DNA of 64,000 nt from Cytobacillus luteolus (GCF_017873715.1 NZ_JAGGKM010000001.1:744001-808000); one strand, 5' to 3'; numbered from the stretch's first letter, positions 1 to 9,058 are shown. Notes: generated by a model not told the origin, from the sequence alone. Made by a program: numbers and translations.

Positions 1-645
1 CCATACCTCTACACTTACAAATAGTGGTAAAATAGACCAGAGTCCACTAAAAGGTGTAATCGCAATTGACGCAAAAATAAAGGTATATACAGAAACGGTT
101 AATGAGTCATATTTCTGTAGGGCAAATTTACCAAAAATACTATAAAGAGCATAGAAAAAACCAGACCCAAGTCCAAGGATCAGCCCATATGACGAGATGG
201 TGCCACTGTTAGTTGGAAGTACTCCGATGACAAGTGCACATCCTATTAGTGTGGTAAATAAAGCTATAATCTTTTTGGTCGTAAAATATTCCTTAAAGAT
301 CACTCTTGATAAAACTGTTACAAATGCTGGAGCCGTATACAATAGAATGGCTGCAATTGAAATTGAAGTTTCTTGAATAGCACTAAACAAACACCAGTTA
401 AAAAATACAATACTAACAATTCCTGTCCCTATAAAATATTTAGTATCATAGATATGTATTTTAAGAAGTTGTCGATTTTTTAAAAGAGTATAAAGAACTA
501 GAAAAAGGGCTGCCGTAATCGCACGTATTGTCACGACCTGAGTTGGTGAAAACCCAAGTTCGTATAAGGTTGTTACAAATATGCCAATTATTCCCCAGAG
601 AGCCGCTCCGATAATAATAAATAGATATGCACTATTTTTCTCCAA
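1..645 (-). CDS. DMT/EamA-family transporter (3' end outside window)
   Basis: Reverse-strand frame open from a TTG at 643-645 to the window edge, about 215 residues seen. The start is supported by GAGGTGG a few bases upstream. The protein begins LENKNSAYLFIIIGAALWG and is a run of hydrophobic helices: IRAITAALFLVLYTLL, then SISIAAILLYTAPAFV, then a second set starting YGLILGLGSGFFYALYSIFGK. This duplicated layout is that of the EamA (drug/metabolite transporter) superfamily, inner-membrane exporters of amino acids or metabolites. The substrate cannot be told. The C-terminal helices are cut off by the window edge. Confidence 0.85.
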   Translation of the reverse strand, partial: MEKNSAYLFIIIGAALWGIIGIFVTTLYELGFSPTQVVTIRAITAALFLVLYTLLKNRQLLKIHIYDTKYFIGTGIVSIVFFNWCLFSAIQETSISIAAILLYTAPAFVTVLSRVIFKEYFTTKKIIALFTTLIGCALVIGVLPTNSGTISSYGLILGLGSGFFYALYSIFGKFALQKYDSLTVSVYTFIFASIAITPFSGLWSILPLFVSVEVW

Positions 646-928
646 TTTCCCACCTCGCAGATTCAATATATTTTATAATTGTAAATGGATAGGATAAAAA
701 TGTATATCATTTTGAATTAAACGGATTAAAGAAATAGTCCTATTTCGATTGTAATAAGACTTAAGGAAAAACTACCAATTTCTTGTAAGTATTTGTCGAA
801 GGGGCATAAAAATGTTAAATTACTATAGTACCTAATTAATAATGATAGAAAAAAAACATAACATAGTAGAATCATAGATTAAAAATCCTAGAGACCTTAT
901 GTGTCCAGTAGTAAGGGAGCGGTAATGA

Positions 929-2122
929 GTGTATTGTCATGAATGTGGTTCAAAAATAGTCGAAGGCTCACGCTTTTGTGCAAACTGTGGCACAAAGCTG
1001 GATCAAGAAAACGACCTAAATAATGTAGTAGATCTAGAAGTTGAGATAGATTCTAGAGAAGGCAGACGAAATCAATCTACCAAAAAACTTGTTATGCTGC
1101 TAATTCCAACGATTAGTTTGTTTCTTGTTGGTGGAGGTGTGTATGGTTATTACACCCATGAAAGCACCCTGAATGAAAATGTTATGTCGCTTAAAGCATC
1201 TGCAGAAAGGTATGCAATTGATGGAGATTACGAAAAAGCGATAAAAGAGCTAGACAAGGCAATTGAACTTCGCCCTTCGTATGTAATTTTAAAAGATACC
1301 AAGGCTGTGGTGGTAAAGGCAGATGAATTCTCGGAAAGATTGAATGAAGTTTCTATACTAATTAAAAGGAAAAAGTGGAATGAGGCTTCCCAAAAGATTG
1401 CTTTATTAGCTAATGATGTAGATAAGGAGCAAGGTCCATTATTCGAAGTGATTAGCAAGAAAGTGAAAGAGAAAGATGTAATAGCAACTGTAGGTAAAAT
1501 TAAGCTTGAAATTGATCAATTAGACACAGTTGAGGAACTAATTAGCAAACTATCCGTCTTAACATCACTTACTTCAGAGGAAGCAAAAGCAACCCAACAA
1601 CAAATTGTAAAGAAAATCGTTCAGTTAACGATTAAAGACGCAGAAGGACAGCTAGCAAATAAGGAATTTTCAAAAGCAATTGCTACAATTGATAAGGCTT
1701 TACATTATTCCAAGGACCATAATGAATTGGTTGCCTTTAAAGAAAGAATAGAGAGAGAACGATTTAAATTTGAGGAAGCGGAACAACTTAGACTGGAAAA
1801 GGCCATGGAGGCAGCAGAGAAAGAAGACTTAGTTAACCGAACTGCTGCAGTTGAAGTTCTTAAGTTGGAATCTGTTGTTGATGAATTTGGTGATTTGTAT
1901 ATAAGCGGTGAAGTAAAAAACTTAGCTACAACGAGTATTTATGGAATCACGATCTTTTACAAAATCTATGATGGTATGGGGAATTTGTATGATGAAGGAA
2001 GTCGTACCGTCTATCCTTACACATTAAGCCCTGGAGAAAATGGATATTTCGAAGATATTCATTATGGCATCAATAAAGATGTATATGTAGAAGTAGAAAA
2101 TATTAGTTGGTACTTGGAGTAG
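929..2122 (+). CDS. Membrane-anchored zinc-ribbon protein with helical repeats and C-terminal FxLYD domain
   Basis: GTG start with AAGGGAG 9 nt upstream. Residues 2-23 hold a double CxxC zinc ribbon (CHEC ... CANC). A single membrane segment lies at about 53-74. It is followed by a charged helical region (about 80-310) with TPR-like stretches such as YEKAIKELDKAIELRP and FSKAIATIDKALHYS. The last 90 residues (VEVLKLESVVDEFGDLYISG onward) look like an FxLYD domain, usually extracytoplasmic. The zinc ribbon would be cytoplasmic and the rest outside. It lies 38 bp upstream of the HtrA-type protease start on the same strand, so the two are probably cotranscribed. I infer an envelope sensing or scaffold role; no specific function is recognised. 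Confidence 0.8.
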   Translation: MYCHECGSKIVEGSRFCANCGTKLDQENDLNNVVDLEVEIDSREGRRNQSTKKLVMLLIPTISLFLVGGGVYGYYTHESTLNENVMSLKASAERYAIDGDYEKAIKELDKAIELRPSYVILKDTKAVVVKADEFSERLNEVSILIKRKKWNEASQKIALLANDVDKEQGPLFEVISKKVKEKDVIATVGKIKLEIDQLDTVEELISKLSVLTSLTSEEAKATQQQIVKKIVQLTIKDAEGQLANKEFSKAIATIDKALHYSKDHNELVAFKERIERERFKFEEAEQLRLEKAMEAAEKEDLVNRTAAVEVLKLESVVDEFGDLYISGEVKNLATTSIYGITIFYKIYDGMGNLYDEGSRTVYPYTLSPGENGYFEDIHYGINKDVYVEVENISWYLE

Positions 2123-2160
2123 TAAAAAATAGCCTCGGATAATAGAAGAAGGTGAGTAGA

Positions 2161-3309
2161 GTGAAGGGGAAATGGATTGTAAGTATAGTCACTTCAGTGA
2201 TCATTTGGGGAGCTGGGATTTTTGCTTTTTTAACGATACAAGACTCTATCCCCCAAAAGCTTACAGCGTCTTCTCAACTTATTGTCAATGAAGGTAGTAA
2301 GAAGAAGGAAGATAGCGGTAAGCGAGAGTTGAAAGAGATAATTTATGATTCTCAAAAACTCGTTGTAAAAGTAGAACTTGATGACGGCTCGATTGGTTCA
2401 GGGTTTTTATACAATAATAAGGGTGATGTGATCACAAATGCCCACGTGGCAGCAAATGCAACCAATGTTCGGATTACAACAGCAGATTCAAAAGGATATG
2501 AGGGTACGGTTATTGGTATTAGCGGAGAAACAGACATCGCGTTGATTCGTGTACCAGGTCTTGCAGGAATTGAGCCACTTCCAATTGCAAAAGAGCGTAA
2601 AGCTGAAATTGGTGATGAAGTGTTAGCTCTTGGAACCCCACTAGGATTTCAAAATACGGTTACTACTGGAATTATTAGTGGTGTAAATCGAGACTTAGAT
2701 ATTGAACCGTTCCATTATGAGGATGTTTACCAGATCTCAGCTCCAATCGCTCGTGGAAACAGTGGTGGCCCTTTGATTGACCGTAAAACAGGTGAAGTGA
2801 TAGGAATTAACTCTGCAGGAATTATTGAGGGTGTGATTGGATTTAGTATTCCTATCTCATCGATTATAGCAATGATTGAAGAGTGGTCAGAGAGTCCGAT
2901 GGTTGAATTACCTTCCATTGATTTAGGGATTGAAGGTATGGCGATTGAGGAAATTTCTGATGAAGACATTGCTGGCTATGTTGTGACCTATTTTTATGAA
3001 AGCATCAATTACGGAGATTATCTTACGGCTTATGCAGCGTTAGGGAGCAATTGGCAAACAGAAACGTCCTATGAGGATTTTCGAACAGGTTACATCAATA
3101 CATTAGCCGTTCAAATTGATGAACTAACAGCAACACAAACAGGTAAAAATATGACCGTGACGGTATTGATTACTGCGGATGAAAGAGTAAATGGAGAAAT
3201 TGTTCAACAATCGTACCGTGTTGATTATGAGGTTGGTTATGAAAATGATCAATTGAAAATTTTATCTGGTCAGGGTGAGAAGTTAGCGGATGATGAGCAG
3301 GAAGACTAA
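2161..3309 (+). CDS. Membrane-anchored trypsin-like serine protease (HtrA/DegP type, no PDZ)
   Basis: GTG at 2161 is preferred because AGAAGG lies 8 nt upstream; that site overlaps the alternative GTG at 2152. Numbering here is from 2152. One N-terminal membrane helix (about 8-29). The trypsin fold carries the full triad: His98 (TNAHVAAN), Asp128 (ETDIALIRV) and Ser204 (RGNSGGPLID). HtrA proteins normally carry a PDZ domain after the protease. Here residues 270-385 form instead an NTF2-like alpha/beta domain (VVTYFYESINYGDYLTAYAA). It follows the zinc-ribbon/FxLYD gene in the same unit and is closed by a terminator. Probably a surface quality-control or regulatory protease. Confidence 0.87.
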   Translation: MKGKWIVSIVTSVIIWGAGIFAFLTIQDSIPQKLTASSQLIVNEGSKKKEDSGKRELKEIIYDSQKLVVKVELDDGSIGSGFLYNNKGDVITNAHVAANATNVRITTADSKGYEGTVIGISGETDIALIRVPGLAGIEPLPIAKERKAEIGDEVLALGTPLGFQNTVTTGIISGVNRDLDIEPFHYEDVYQISAPIARGNSGGPLIDRKTGEVIGINSAGIIEGVIGFSIPISSIIAMIEEWSESPMVELPSIDLGIEGMAIEEISDEDIAGYVVTYFYESINYGDYLTAYAALGSNWQTETSYEDFRTGYINTLAVQIDELTATQTGKNMTVTVLITADERVNGEIVQQSYRVDYEVGYENDQLKILSGQGEKLADDEQED

Positions 3310-3316
3310 TATGTAA

Positions 3317-3356
3317 GCTAGAGGGTACTTCTGTTGCCCTCTGGCTTTTTGTTTTT
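3317..3356 (+). terminator. Intrinsic terminator after the HtrA-type gene
   Basis: GCTAGAGGG pairs with CCCTCTGGC around an 11-nt loop and is followed by TTTTTGTTTTT. It starts 8 nt after the stop codon. Confidence 0.85.
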
Positions 3357-3489
3357 AATGAAGTTAATCCTGTCTAAAGTGAACCGTGTGTTTGGACTTG
3401 GATTCTTTTAAAAAGGAGTTACATGTCCGAAACAATTTAGTGTTTCTTATCATATACTGACAGAAAGTATGGGAATAGGAGTTGATATA

Positions 3490-3705
3490 GTGCCTTCAAT
3501 AGTGGTCGGTCCAATTGTTTTTAATAGCAATGAAGGTCAGGTTGTAACTGGCGATGCATTTTATATATCCCCGAAATCAACAAGTAAAGTAGTAGCTGGA
3601 TCAGGCGGGTTTAACACTGGCCAATGGATTGTAACAAATAATGGAGTAAGTACTTCTTCTGGTATAGATCCAGATGCGGTTGATTCGAATGTTTCGGGAG
3701 CATAA
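3490..3705 (+). CDS. GerPA/GerPF-family spore germination protein
   Basis: Seventy-one residues beginning MPSIVVGPIVFNSNEGQVV with the family core FYISPKSTSKVVAGSGG. GerPA/GerPF proteins are small coat-associated proteins needed for germinants to pass the spore coat. The reading frame opens at an ATG at 3469, but the GTG at 3490 has TAGGAG 8 nt upstream, and its product then starts with the family's usual MPSIV. It stands alone, unlike the six-gene gerP operon. CATATACTG at 3451-3459 could be part of a SigmaK-type promoter; this is weak. Confidence 0.85.
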   Translation: MPSIVVGPIVFNSNEGQVVTGDAFYISPKSTSKVVAGSGGFNTGQWIVTNNGVSTSSGIDPDAVDSNVSGA

Positions 3706-3730
3706 CACTTTCTATAAAGAGTGCGTAACG

Positions 3731-3760
3731 ACACCGCTTGTTTGTGCGGTGTTTTTATTT
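3731..3760 (+). terminator. Intrinsic terminator after gerPF-like gene
   Basis: ACACCGC and GCGGTGT form a 7-bp stem, followed by TTTTATTTTGG. Confidence 0.85.
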
Positions 3761-3827
3761 TGGTTTTGAATAAGGGTTCTATTGGAAATAATGAAAAGAG
3801 ATGTAAAAAAAGGATAGGTGTTTTTTC

Positions 3828-4520
3828 ATGACTCATTATTTGCAGACAGCAACTGAATTAGCAATCGGGCTGGTACTTCTATATATACTTACAAAGTTAT
3901 TAGGTAAAACACAGTTTTCTCAGCTAACACCCTTTGATTTTATTTCTGCCTTAGTTTTGGGGGAATTAGTTGGAAATGCTGTATATGACCATGAAACAAA
4001 ATTCTATGAAATTATCTTTGCGACACTCGTTTGGGGGATTTTAATTTATGGAATTGAAATGGCTACACAAAAGTTTAAACGAACAAGAAAGTTTTTAGAA
4101 GGAGAGCCAAATATAGTTGTACAAAAGGGGAAAATCAAATTTGATGCTTTAAAAAAGGCAAAATTGGATTTAAATCAAATGTTAAGTTTAATCCGACAAC
4201 AAGGGTATTTTTCCATTCAAGAAGTAGAATACGCCATTTTAGAATCGAATGGGATTATGAGTGTGATGGCGAAACCACAGTATGATAAGCCTAAAAACAG
4301 CGATTTGAATTTGCCGATTAAACCAGCTTATCTGCCATACACCTTTATTCTTGATGGAGAAGTAGTCCATAAGAACTTAAAGGAAGCTGGTAAGGACGAA
4401 CATTGGCTAAAAAGTCAATTGGCGCAGCAACATGTTAGGGATTATAAAGAAATTCTCTACGCGGAATGGAAGGAAGAACAACCTATTTATATGTTGAAGT
4501 ATGAGAATAAGTCGAGTTAG
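3828..4520 (+). CDS. DUF421 / YetF-family membrane protein
   Basis: 230 residues. Three N-terminal membrane helices (about 8-26, 36-52, 60-78), then a cytoplasmic alpha/beta region. Characteristic stretches are LLGKTQFSQLTPFDFISALVL and LSLIRQQGYFSIQEVEYAILE, typical of the YetF/YkjA/YrbG group. Members occur in spore-formers in several copies, and a germination role has been proposed for relatives; none can be shown here. The gene is single and ends 68 bp before the 21-bp phased array. Confidence 0.87.
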   Translation: MTHYLQTATELAIGLVLLYILTKLLGKTQFSQLTPFDFISALVLGELVGNAVYDHETKFYEIIFATLVWGILIYGIEMATQKFKRTRKFLEGEPNIVVQKGKIKFDALKKAKLDLNQMLSLIRQQGYFSIQEVEYAILESNGIMSVMAKPQYDKPKNSDLNLPIKPAYLPYTFILDGEVVHKNLKEAGKDEHWLKSQLAQQHVRDYKEILYAEWKEEQPIYMLKYENKSS

Positions 4521-4587
4521 AGTGACAGGTGAGGGTATCTATTGCTTTTTTTGTTTGGGTGGTTGATATCTTTTCCTAAATTTTAAC

Positions 4588-4701
4588 AATACTTAATTGT
4601 TTTTTTAAAATACTTAATCAAATTTAGAAAATACTTAAGTAAAACGGGCAAATACTTAACGAATTTTATCAAATACTTAACAAATTAAGTGAAATACTTA
4701 A
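4588..4701. repeat. Six AATACTTAA cores at exact 21-bp period
   Basis: The identical 9-mer AATACTTAA begins at 4588, 4609, 4630, 4651, 4672 and 4693, so every step is exactly 21 bp. Five of the six are preceded by A. The 12-nt spacers are AT-rich and differ from one another. Two helical turns per step places all six cores on one face of the DNA. It lies between the convergent DUF421 and M32 peptidase genes, just before their shared terminator. No gene for a dedicated binding protein is adjacent. Confidence 0.9.
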
Positions 4702-4756
4702 TTGAGAACACATTTAATCTTAATAGTATACAAAAAACTAATTTAATTAATTAAAC

Positions 4757-4790
4757 AAGGCCTACTGATTATTAAGTCAGTAGGCCTTTA
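4757..4790. terminator. Bidirectional terminator
   Basis: AAGGCCTACTGA pairs with TCAGTAGGCCTT around TTATTAAG. It is shared by the convergent DUF421 and M32 carboxypeptidase genes. Confidence 0.8.
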
Positions 4791-4806
4791 TAAAGCTTAG
4801 TTTAAT

Positions 4807-6339
4807 TTATAATTTATAAACCTCACTATATTTCTCTTCTAAATACTTTACTAAATAATCAGCATTCAGTTCTTCTCCAGTAACTCTTACGATTAGCTCG
4901 CCCGGAGTATAAAACTTACCGTATTGGTGGATTTTTTCTTTCATCCAGTCCTTAATTTTAGGAATTTCACCATTTTCAATGACTGAATCAAACTCAGGCA
5001 TTTCTTCTTTTATTTTATAGAACAATTGAGCTGCATAAAGATTTCCTAATGAGTAAGAAGGGAAGTACCCTAGGCCACCAAATGACCAGTGAACATCCTG
5101 TAGTACACCAAGTGTATCTGTTGGAGGTGTAATTCCTAAGTACTCTTCCATTTTTTCATTCCAAACCTTAGGAAGGTCTTTCACTTCAATTTCACCAGCC
5201 ATTAATGCTTTTTCAATTTCGAAGCGAAGCATAATGTGTAGGTTATATGTAAGTTCATCTGCTTCAACACGGATGTAAGAAGGCTCAACCGCATTAATTG
5301 CACGGTAAAACTCATCTAACTCCACATCAGCAAGTTCTGCAGGGAAATGTTCTTTTAAATCACCATAGAAGTGATTCCAGAATTCTCTACTACGACCAAC
5401 TGTGTTTTCGAAGAAGCGTGATTGTGATTCATGAATACCGAAAGAAGTACCACCGACAATTCCTGTTCCGTTGAAATCAGGATTTACGTTTTGCTCATAC
5501 ATACCATGGCCAGCCTCGTGGATTGTTCCAAAGATGGCGGAACGTACGTTATCTTTAAGGTAACGAGTTGTAATTCGAACATCACCTGTGTTTACATTTT
5601 GAGCGAATGGATGAACCGTCTCATCTAGACGACCACCGTCCATGTCAAAACCTAGTTTAGGTAAAAGGAAACGATTGAACGCTTTTTGTTTTTCAACATC
5701 AAACTCTCTTGAGAAAATATCTTTTCTCGGTTGGTGTGGTGAAGCCTGAATACGATTTAATAACTCAATGCTTTTTTCACGAAGTTGAGCGAATAATGGT
5801 GTAAGTGTATCCACTGTTAACCCTGGCTCAAAATCATCAAGTAAAGCATTATAAGGGTGGCCTTCATAGCCAACAATCTCAGCAAATTGTTTTCTCATAG
5901 CTACAATTTTCTCTAAGAATGGTTGGTAAATTGAAAAGTCATTCTTTTCACGTGCTTCTGCCCAAGCAACACCAGCATTGTTTGTTAAGACAACAAACTC
6001 ATTGTAAAGCTCAGCTGGAATACTCTTTGATTTATCATAGTCACGTTTACGCTCACGAACGATTGCTTTTGTTACTTCATCAAGTGTTGCATTTACGTCT
6101 GGTTTTGATAATTCTTCAAGAAGAGAACCCATTTCTTCTGAGACTGTTAACTTGAAGTTTTCTGTTGAAAGAGTACCAATTGCATTGGCAAAAATGGAAC
6201 GTCCTTTTTTTGGTGCCATTACATCTTTATCCCAGCTAAGTAAGCCAAGAATACTGTTAATGTGAGAAATCTTTTGATCTAATTCTCTAAATTGCTTTAC
6301 TAACGCCTCTACGCTTTGTGTTTCAACTGTATTTGACAT
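4807..6339 (-). CDS. M32-family metallocarboxypeptidase
   Basis: 510 residues, the usual length for the Taq/YpwA-type M32 family of zinc carboxypeptidases, cytoplasmic enzymes with broad C-terminal residue specificity. The zinc-binding HEAGH motif is at 274-278 (GTIHEAGHGMYEQ), and the family motifs LLSWDKDV and SYSLGNLYAAQ are present. The ATG start is preceded by GAGGAGAT. No signal peptide. It is monocistronic and convergent with the DUF421 gene. Confidence 0.93.
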   Translation of the reverse strand: MSNTVETQSVEALVKQFRELDQKISHINSILGLLSWDKDVMAPKKGRSIFANAIGTLSTENFKLTVSEEMGSLLEELSKPDVNATLDEVTKAIVRERKRDYDKSKSIPAELYNEFVVLTNNAGVAWAEAREKNDFSIYQPFLEKIVAMRKQFAEIVGYEGHPYNALLDDFEPGLTVDTLTPLFAQLREKSIELLNRIQASPHQPRKDIFSREFDVEKQKAFNRFLLPKLGFDMDGGRLDETVHPFAQNVNTGDVRITTRYLKDNVRSAIFGTIHEAGHGMYEQNVNPDFNGTGIVGGTSFGIHESQSRFFENTVGRSREFWNHFYGDLKEHFPAELADVELDEFYRAINAVEPSYIRVEADELTYNLHIMLRFEIEKALMAGEIEVKDLPKVWNEKMEEYLGITPPTDTLGVLQDVHWSFGGLGYFPSYSLGNLYAAQLFYKIKEEMPEFDSVIENGEIPKIKDWMKEKIHQYGKFYTPGELIVRVTGEELNADYLVKYLEEKYSEVYKL

Positions 6340-6433
6340 CCCTTTTATCTCCTCTCTTTAGACGGTTTTTAATAACAAACCGACTAGTCTATTTTATTAG
6401 ACCATAAAGAATCTAAAATTTCAATCATCTTTA

Positions 6434-7180
6434 TCATACAGTTTTTGACAAAGTATACCTTCCTGAGCAAACCTCGATTCTCGTGTTAAGTGAAGGGGTT
6501 GTAAGATCACATTGAAACGGTTTGACAGGCCCATCTTTTTGGTGGAATTTTAACAGCACATCACCAATTGGGAGTGATTGATCTTGAAAGTTCACTTCAG
6601 CTTCGGTAAATATGTCAGCGAATTTTTTTAAAGTAGCACTTGGATCAGGTGTTTGCAGATGAACCGTAGAGAACATTGTTGTTCCAGCTGGATGCTTCGC
6701 CCATTCAGCCATGTTTGTTAGGCGAGCATCATTAGTTTCTCCCCACTGAATGAAAAAGGGAAACCTTAATTCCTCATCTTCTATAAAAAGCATGGACCAA
6801 GTTAGGGTCGTCCCATCACTACCTTTTCTACTTCCTGGGACAGGGCCAATAACAGTAAATTGTTTGCTTTTCAGCTCTTTAACAAGTTCATCCATGTTAT
6901 CGGTACGAAAGGCCAATTGAGAAAATCCTTCACCAATACTTGTAAAGTCAGCATAAATTTGTTGAATTAATAGATTATCAGATTTCTTGGCAACTTCGAT
7001 GTCTTTGATTCCTATCCATTCAATGTATTGTAAGTCCTGAAAGTAACATAAACAGTTATGAGTTCCCCAGTTAGGGTGATTGCCTCCTGTAAAAGCTTGA
7101 AAGCCTGCATGTTTAAAAGTTTCCATCGCCTTTTCTGGAGATTGAGTGAAATGAACAATATGATCAAAAGTTATATTCAA
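6434..7180 (-). CDS. Glyoxalase-like (VOC-related) protein
   Basis: 248 residues starting MNITFDHIVHFTQSP, the pattern of the two-module glyoxalase-like family found in bacilli. The N-terminal module has the VOC-like FDHIVHF strand; the second begins near FSTVHLQTPDPSATLKKF. GGGTC-type ribosome binding sequence lies just upstream. No substrate can be assigned and the metal ligands are not confidently identifiable. Stands alone; its start is 96 bp from the divergent lipoprotein gene. Confidence 0.75.
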   Translation of the reverse strand: MNITFDHIVHFTQSPEKAMETFKHAGFQAFTGGNHPNWGTHNCLCYFQDLQYIEWIGIKDIEVAKKSDNLLIQQIYADFTSIGEGFSQLAFRTDNMDELVKELKSKQFTVIGPVPGSRKGSDGTTLTWSMLFIEDEELRFPFFIQWGETNDARLTNMAEWAKHPAGTTMFSTVHLQTPDPSATLKKFADIFTEAEVNFQDQSLPIGDVLLKFHQKDGPVKPFQCDLTTPSLNTRIEVCSGRYTLSKTV

Positions 7181-7276
7181 TTTAGACCCTCCTTTTTGTT
7201 TATTTTAGCGGAGTTATGTTCGGAATGAAACTTTAAGAAGTGTAGCACCGACTATTGTAGTAAAGGGGGGATTAAG

Positions 7277-7801
7277 ATGAAGAAGTTTCTTTTCTTTCTA
7301 TGGATTGTTTTACTGGGAATCGTCTTATTCGGCTGTGGTTTAAGCTCTGGATCAGGGGATTCAAAAATAGATCATGATCCACCGGGAATGGAAGGCTATG
7401 TAATTAATGTTGAAGGCGACCGAATTCTAGTCGTTGAGTCTAAAGCTCAGGACTTTAGTTCAACTGGAGGACAAGAGGAGTTTTATAGTGCTATTTGGTT
7501 TTCAAAGGCTCCTGAGAATATGAAAATTGGTCAAAAGGTTCAGGTGTGGTTTGATATTGTTGCTGAGTCGTACCCAGGTCAATCTGAAGCGAAAAAGGTC
7601 GTTGTTTTACCAAGTGAACGACCTGAAAATGCAGATTTAAATGAAGCAGAAGCGATTCGAAAAGCTATTGAGGCACATGACTCGGAGTATATGGGTGTTA
7701 CTGCGGTTAAGGAAGTGAGTTACGAGGCTGGTAAAGATGCTTGGGAGGTTGTGTTAAAGCAAGAGGCAGAAGAGTATGAGATTGTTGTGAAGGATGAATA
7801 A
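7277..7801 (+). CDS. DUF3221-type lipoprotein (YobA-like)
   Basis: 174 residues with a lipoprotein signal peptide: hydrophobic FLFFLWIVLLGIVLF then the lipobox FGC (Cys about residue 20). The following domain (MEGYVINVEGDRILVVES ... IGQKVQVWFD) matches the small beta-barrel DUF3221 proteins of bacilli. The remainder (NEAEAIRKAIEAHD ... WEVVLKQE) resembles a PepSY-like alpha/beta fold. The protein would sit on the outer face of the membrane. Function unknown. Confidence 0.8.
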   Translation: MKKFLFFLWIVLLGIVLFGCGLSSGSGDSKIDHDPPGMEGYVINVEGDRILVVESKAQDFSSTGGQEEFYSAIWFSKAPENMKIGQKVQVWFDIVAESYPGQSEAKKVVVLPSERPENADLNEAEAIRKAIEAHDSEYMGVTAVKEVSYEAGKDAWEVVLKQEAEEYEIVVKDE

Positions 7802-7803
7802 AA

Positions 7804-7837
7804 GAAAAACGTTACTTCGTGGGGAGTAACGTTTTTC
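7804..7837. terminator. Bidirectional terminator
   Basis: AAAAACGTTACT pairs with AGTAACGTTTTT around CGTGGGG. It lies between the converging lipoprotein and five-helix membrane protein genes. Confidence 0.88.
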
Positions 7838-7841
7838 TTCG

Positions 7842-8381
7842 TTATGCTTTACTATTTTTACCTGTAAAAGAAGTGATGCTAAAGCAAGCGATAAACGCAA
7901 CCGTGGTAACAATTAACGCAAAAAATAAGCCAAGAGCAGCCATGAACACGTCATCTCCAGGGAATGCTGGTTTTAAGTTGGCATAGCGATATAAAATAAT
8001 GAGAGAGAGGAAGCCATAAAAACTACTTCCGACAAGCCCTAATTTATAACGGTCAAATCGAGTTCCTTCCCAATAGCGACTAATCAATATCCATACGAAA
8101 AGGCTGAATAGCATTGCAGCTAACATAATGACAAGATGAATAAATGGGATAAACAGTAAGGAAACAAGATATAAGAGAAGTGCCGTTGTTACAAAAAGAA
8201 ATGCATTTACTAAGAATAGAAAAGTCCCTGTTTTCCATGGACTTTTAAACCAATTCTTTTTGCTTAATCGCTCCATTACTTTTGAATCAAACATTTTAAA
8301 TCTAGCAATCTTTCTACTAAAGAGAATAATAAATAGGACAAGGATAAGGCTTATGAATAATATTGATGTTAGTGAGAGCAT
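7842..8381 (-). CDS. Hypothetical multi-pass membrane protein
   Basis: 179 residues with about five hydrophobic helices (residues 5-21, 51-76, 82-101, 118-132, 146-170) separated by short basic loops such as SRKIARFKMFDSKVMERLSKK. I do not recognise the family. An ATG start follows AAAGGACC-type sequence, and the gene ends in the shared terminator. Confidence 0.7.
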   Translation of the reverse strand: MLSLTSILFISLILVLFIILFSRKIARFKMFDSKVMERLSKKNWFKSPWKTGTFLFLVNAFLFVTTALLLYLVSLLFIPFIHLVIMLAAMLFSLFVWILISRYWEGTRFDRYKLGLVGSSFYGFLSLIILYRYANLKPAFPGDDVFMAALGLFFALIVTTVAFIACFSITSFTGKNSKA

Positions 8382-8535
8382 GTAATTGGTCCTTTCTGTT
8401 GTTGAACAAACTGATTAATTAGATTATAGTCATAGAGTTTCTATTCAGTAAAGAAGGAAAAACTTTTATCTTACAGGTAGATATTTTATACTTAGCAAGA
8501 TAGGAACAGTCAAATTTACTAGGGAGGCATACATA

Positions 8536-8880
8536 ATGGAAAAATCTACACCTGAACAATTGGCTCAGAGACAATTAGATGCATACAACGGAAAGAAAAT
8601 TGATGAGTTTTGTGAAGTCTATACAGAAAATGTTGTTGTAATGGAATTTGGAACAAACAAAATCATGTTAGAAGGAAAAGAAGCCTTTAAAGTACGTTAT
8701 AACAACTTGTTTGAAGCAAATCCAAACTTAAATGCAAGACTAGTCAATCGAGTGGTCATGGGCAATCATGTTATCGATCACGAACATATTACCGGCAGAG
8801 CAGACGGAAACGAATCTGAAGCCGTTGCGATCTACGAAGTAAACGAATACCAAATCGAAAAAGTCTGGTTTATCAAATAA
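8536..8880 (+). CDS. SnoaL/NTF2-like protein
   Basis: 114 residues: an N-terminal helix (TPEQLAQRQLDAYNGKKIDEF), then strands with conserved acidic and aromatic residues and the ending AVAIYEVNEYQIEKVWFIK. This is the steroid-isomerase-like NTF2 fold. AGGGAGG lies 9 nt before the ATG. Such proteins are small cytoplasmic binders or enzymes; the ligand is unknown. Confidence 0.8.
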   Translation: MEKSTPEQLAQRQLDAYNGKKIDEFCEVYTENVVVMEFGTNKIMLEGKEAFKVRYNNLFEANPNLNARLVNRVVMGNHVIDHEHITGRADGNESEAVAIYEVNEYQIEKVWFIK

Positions 8881-8887
8881 ATTTCTT

Positions 8888-8957
8888 GGGGCCTGACCCC
8901 CGCCGCGTTAACGCACTAACGTAGCGGGGGTCAGGCCCCCGGTGCTTTAAAGTGCTA
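8888..8957. repeat. Palindromic repeat copy 1, plus a truncated second unit
   Basis: Both arms are complete with centre GCGTTAACGCACTAACG. The right arm runs straight into the start of a second unit (GGTGCTTTAAAGTG) that has lost its far arm. It begins 8 nt after the SnoaL-like stop codon. Confidence 0.93.
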
Positions 8958-9058
8958 AAAATACTTGTTGTTATTTTGGTCAGGGTTGAGTAAAATAAGG
9001 GTTATCATTTCGTGATGCGAAATAATTTACATACTATATTACAAGGACGCTGACTGTT

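Noticed and set aside
4588-4701. The 21-bp array as a mini-CRISPR
   Set aside because: The repeated core is 9 bp and the spacers 12 bp, far shorter than any CRISPR unit, and no cas genes are near.
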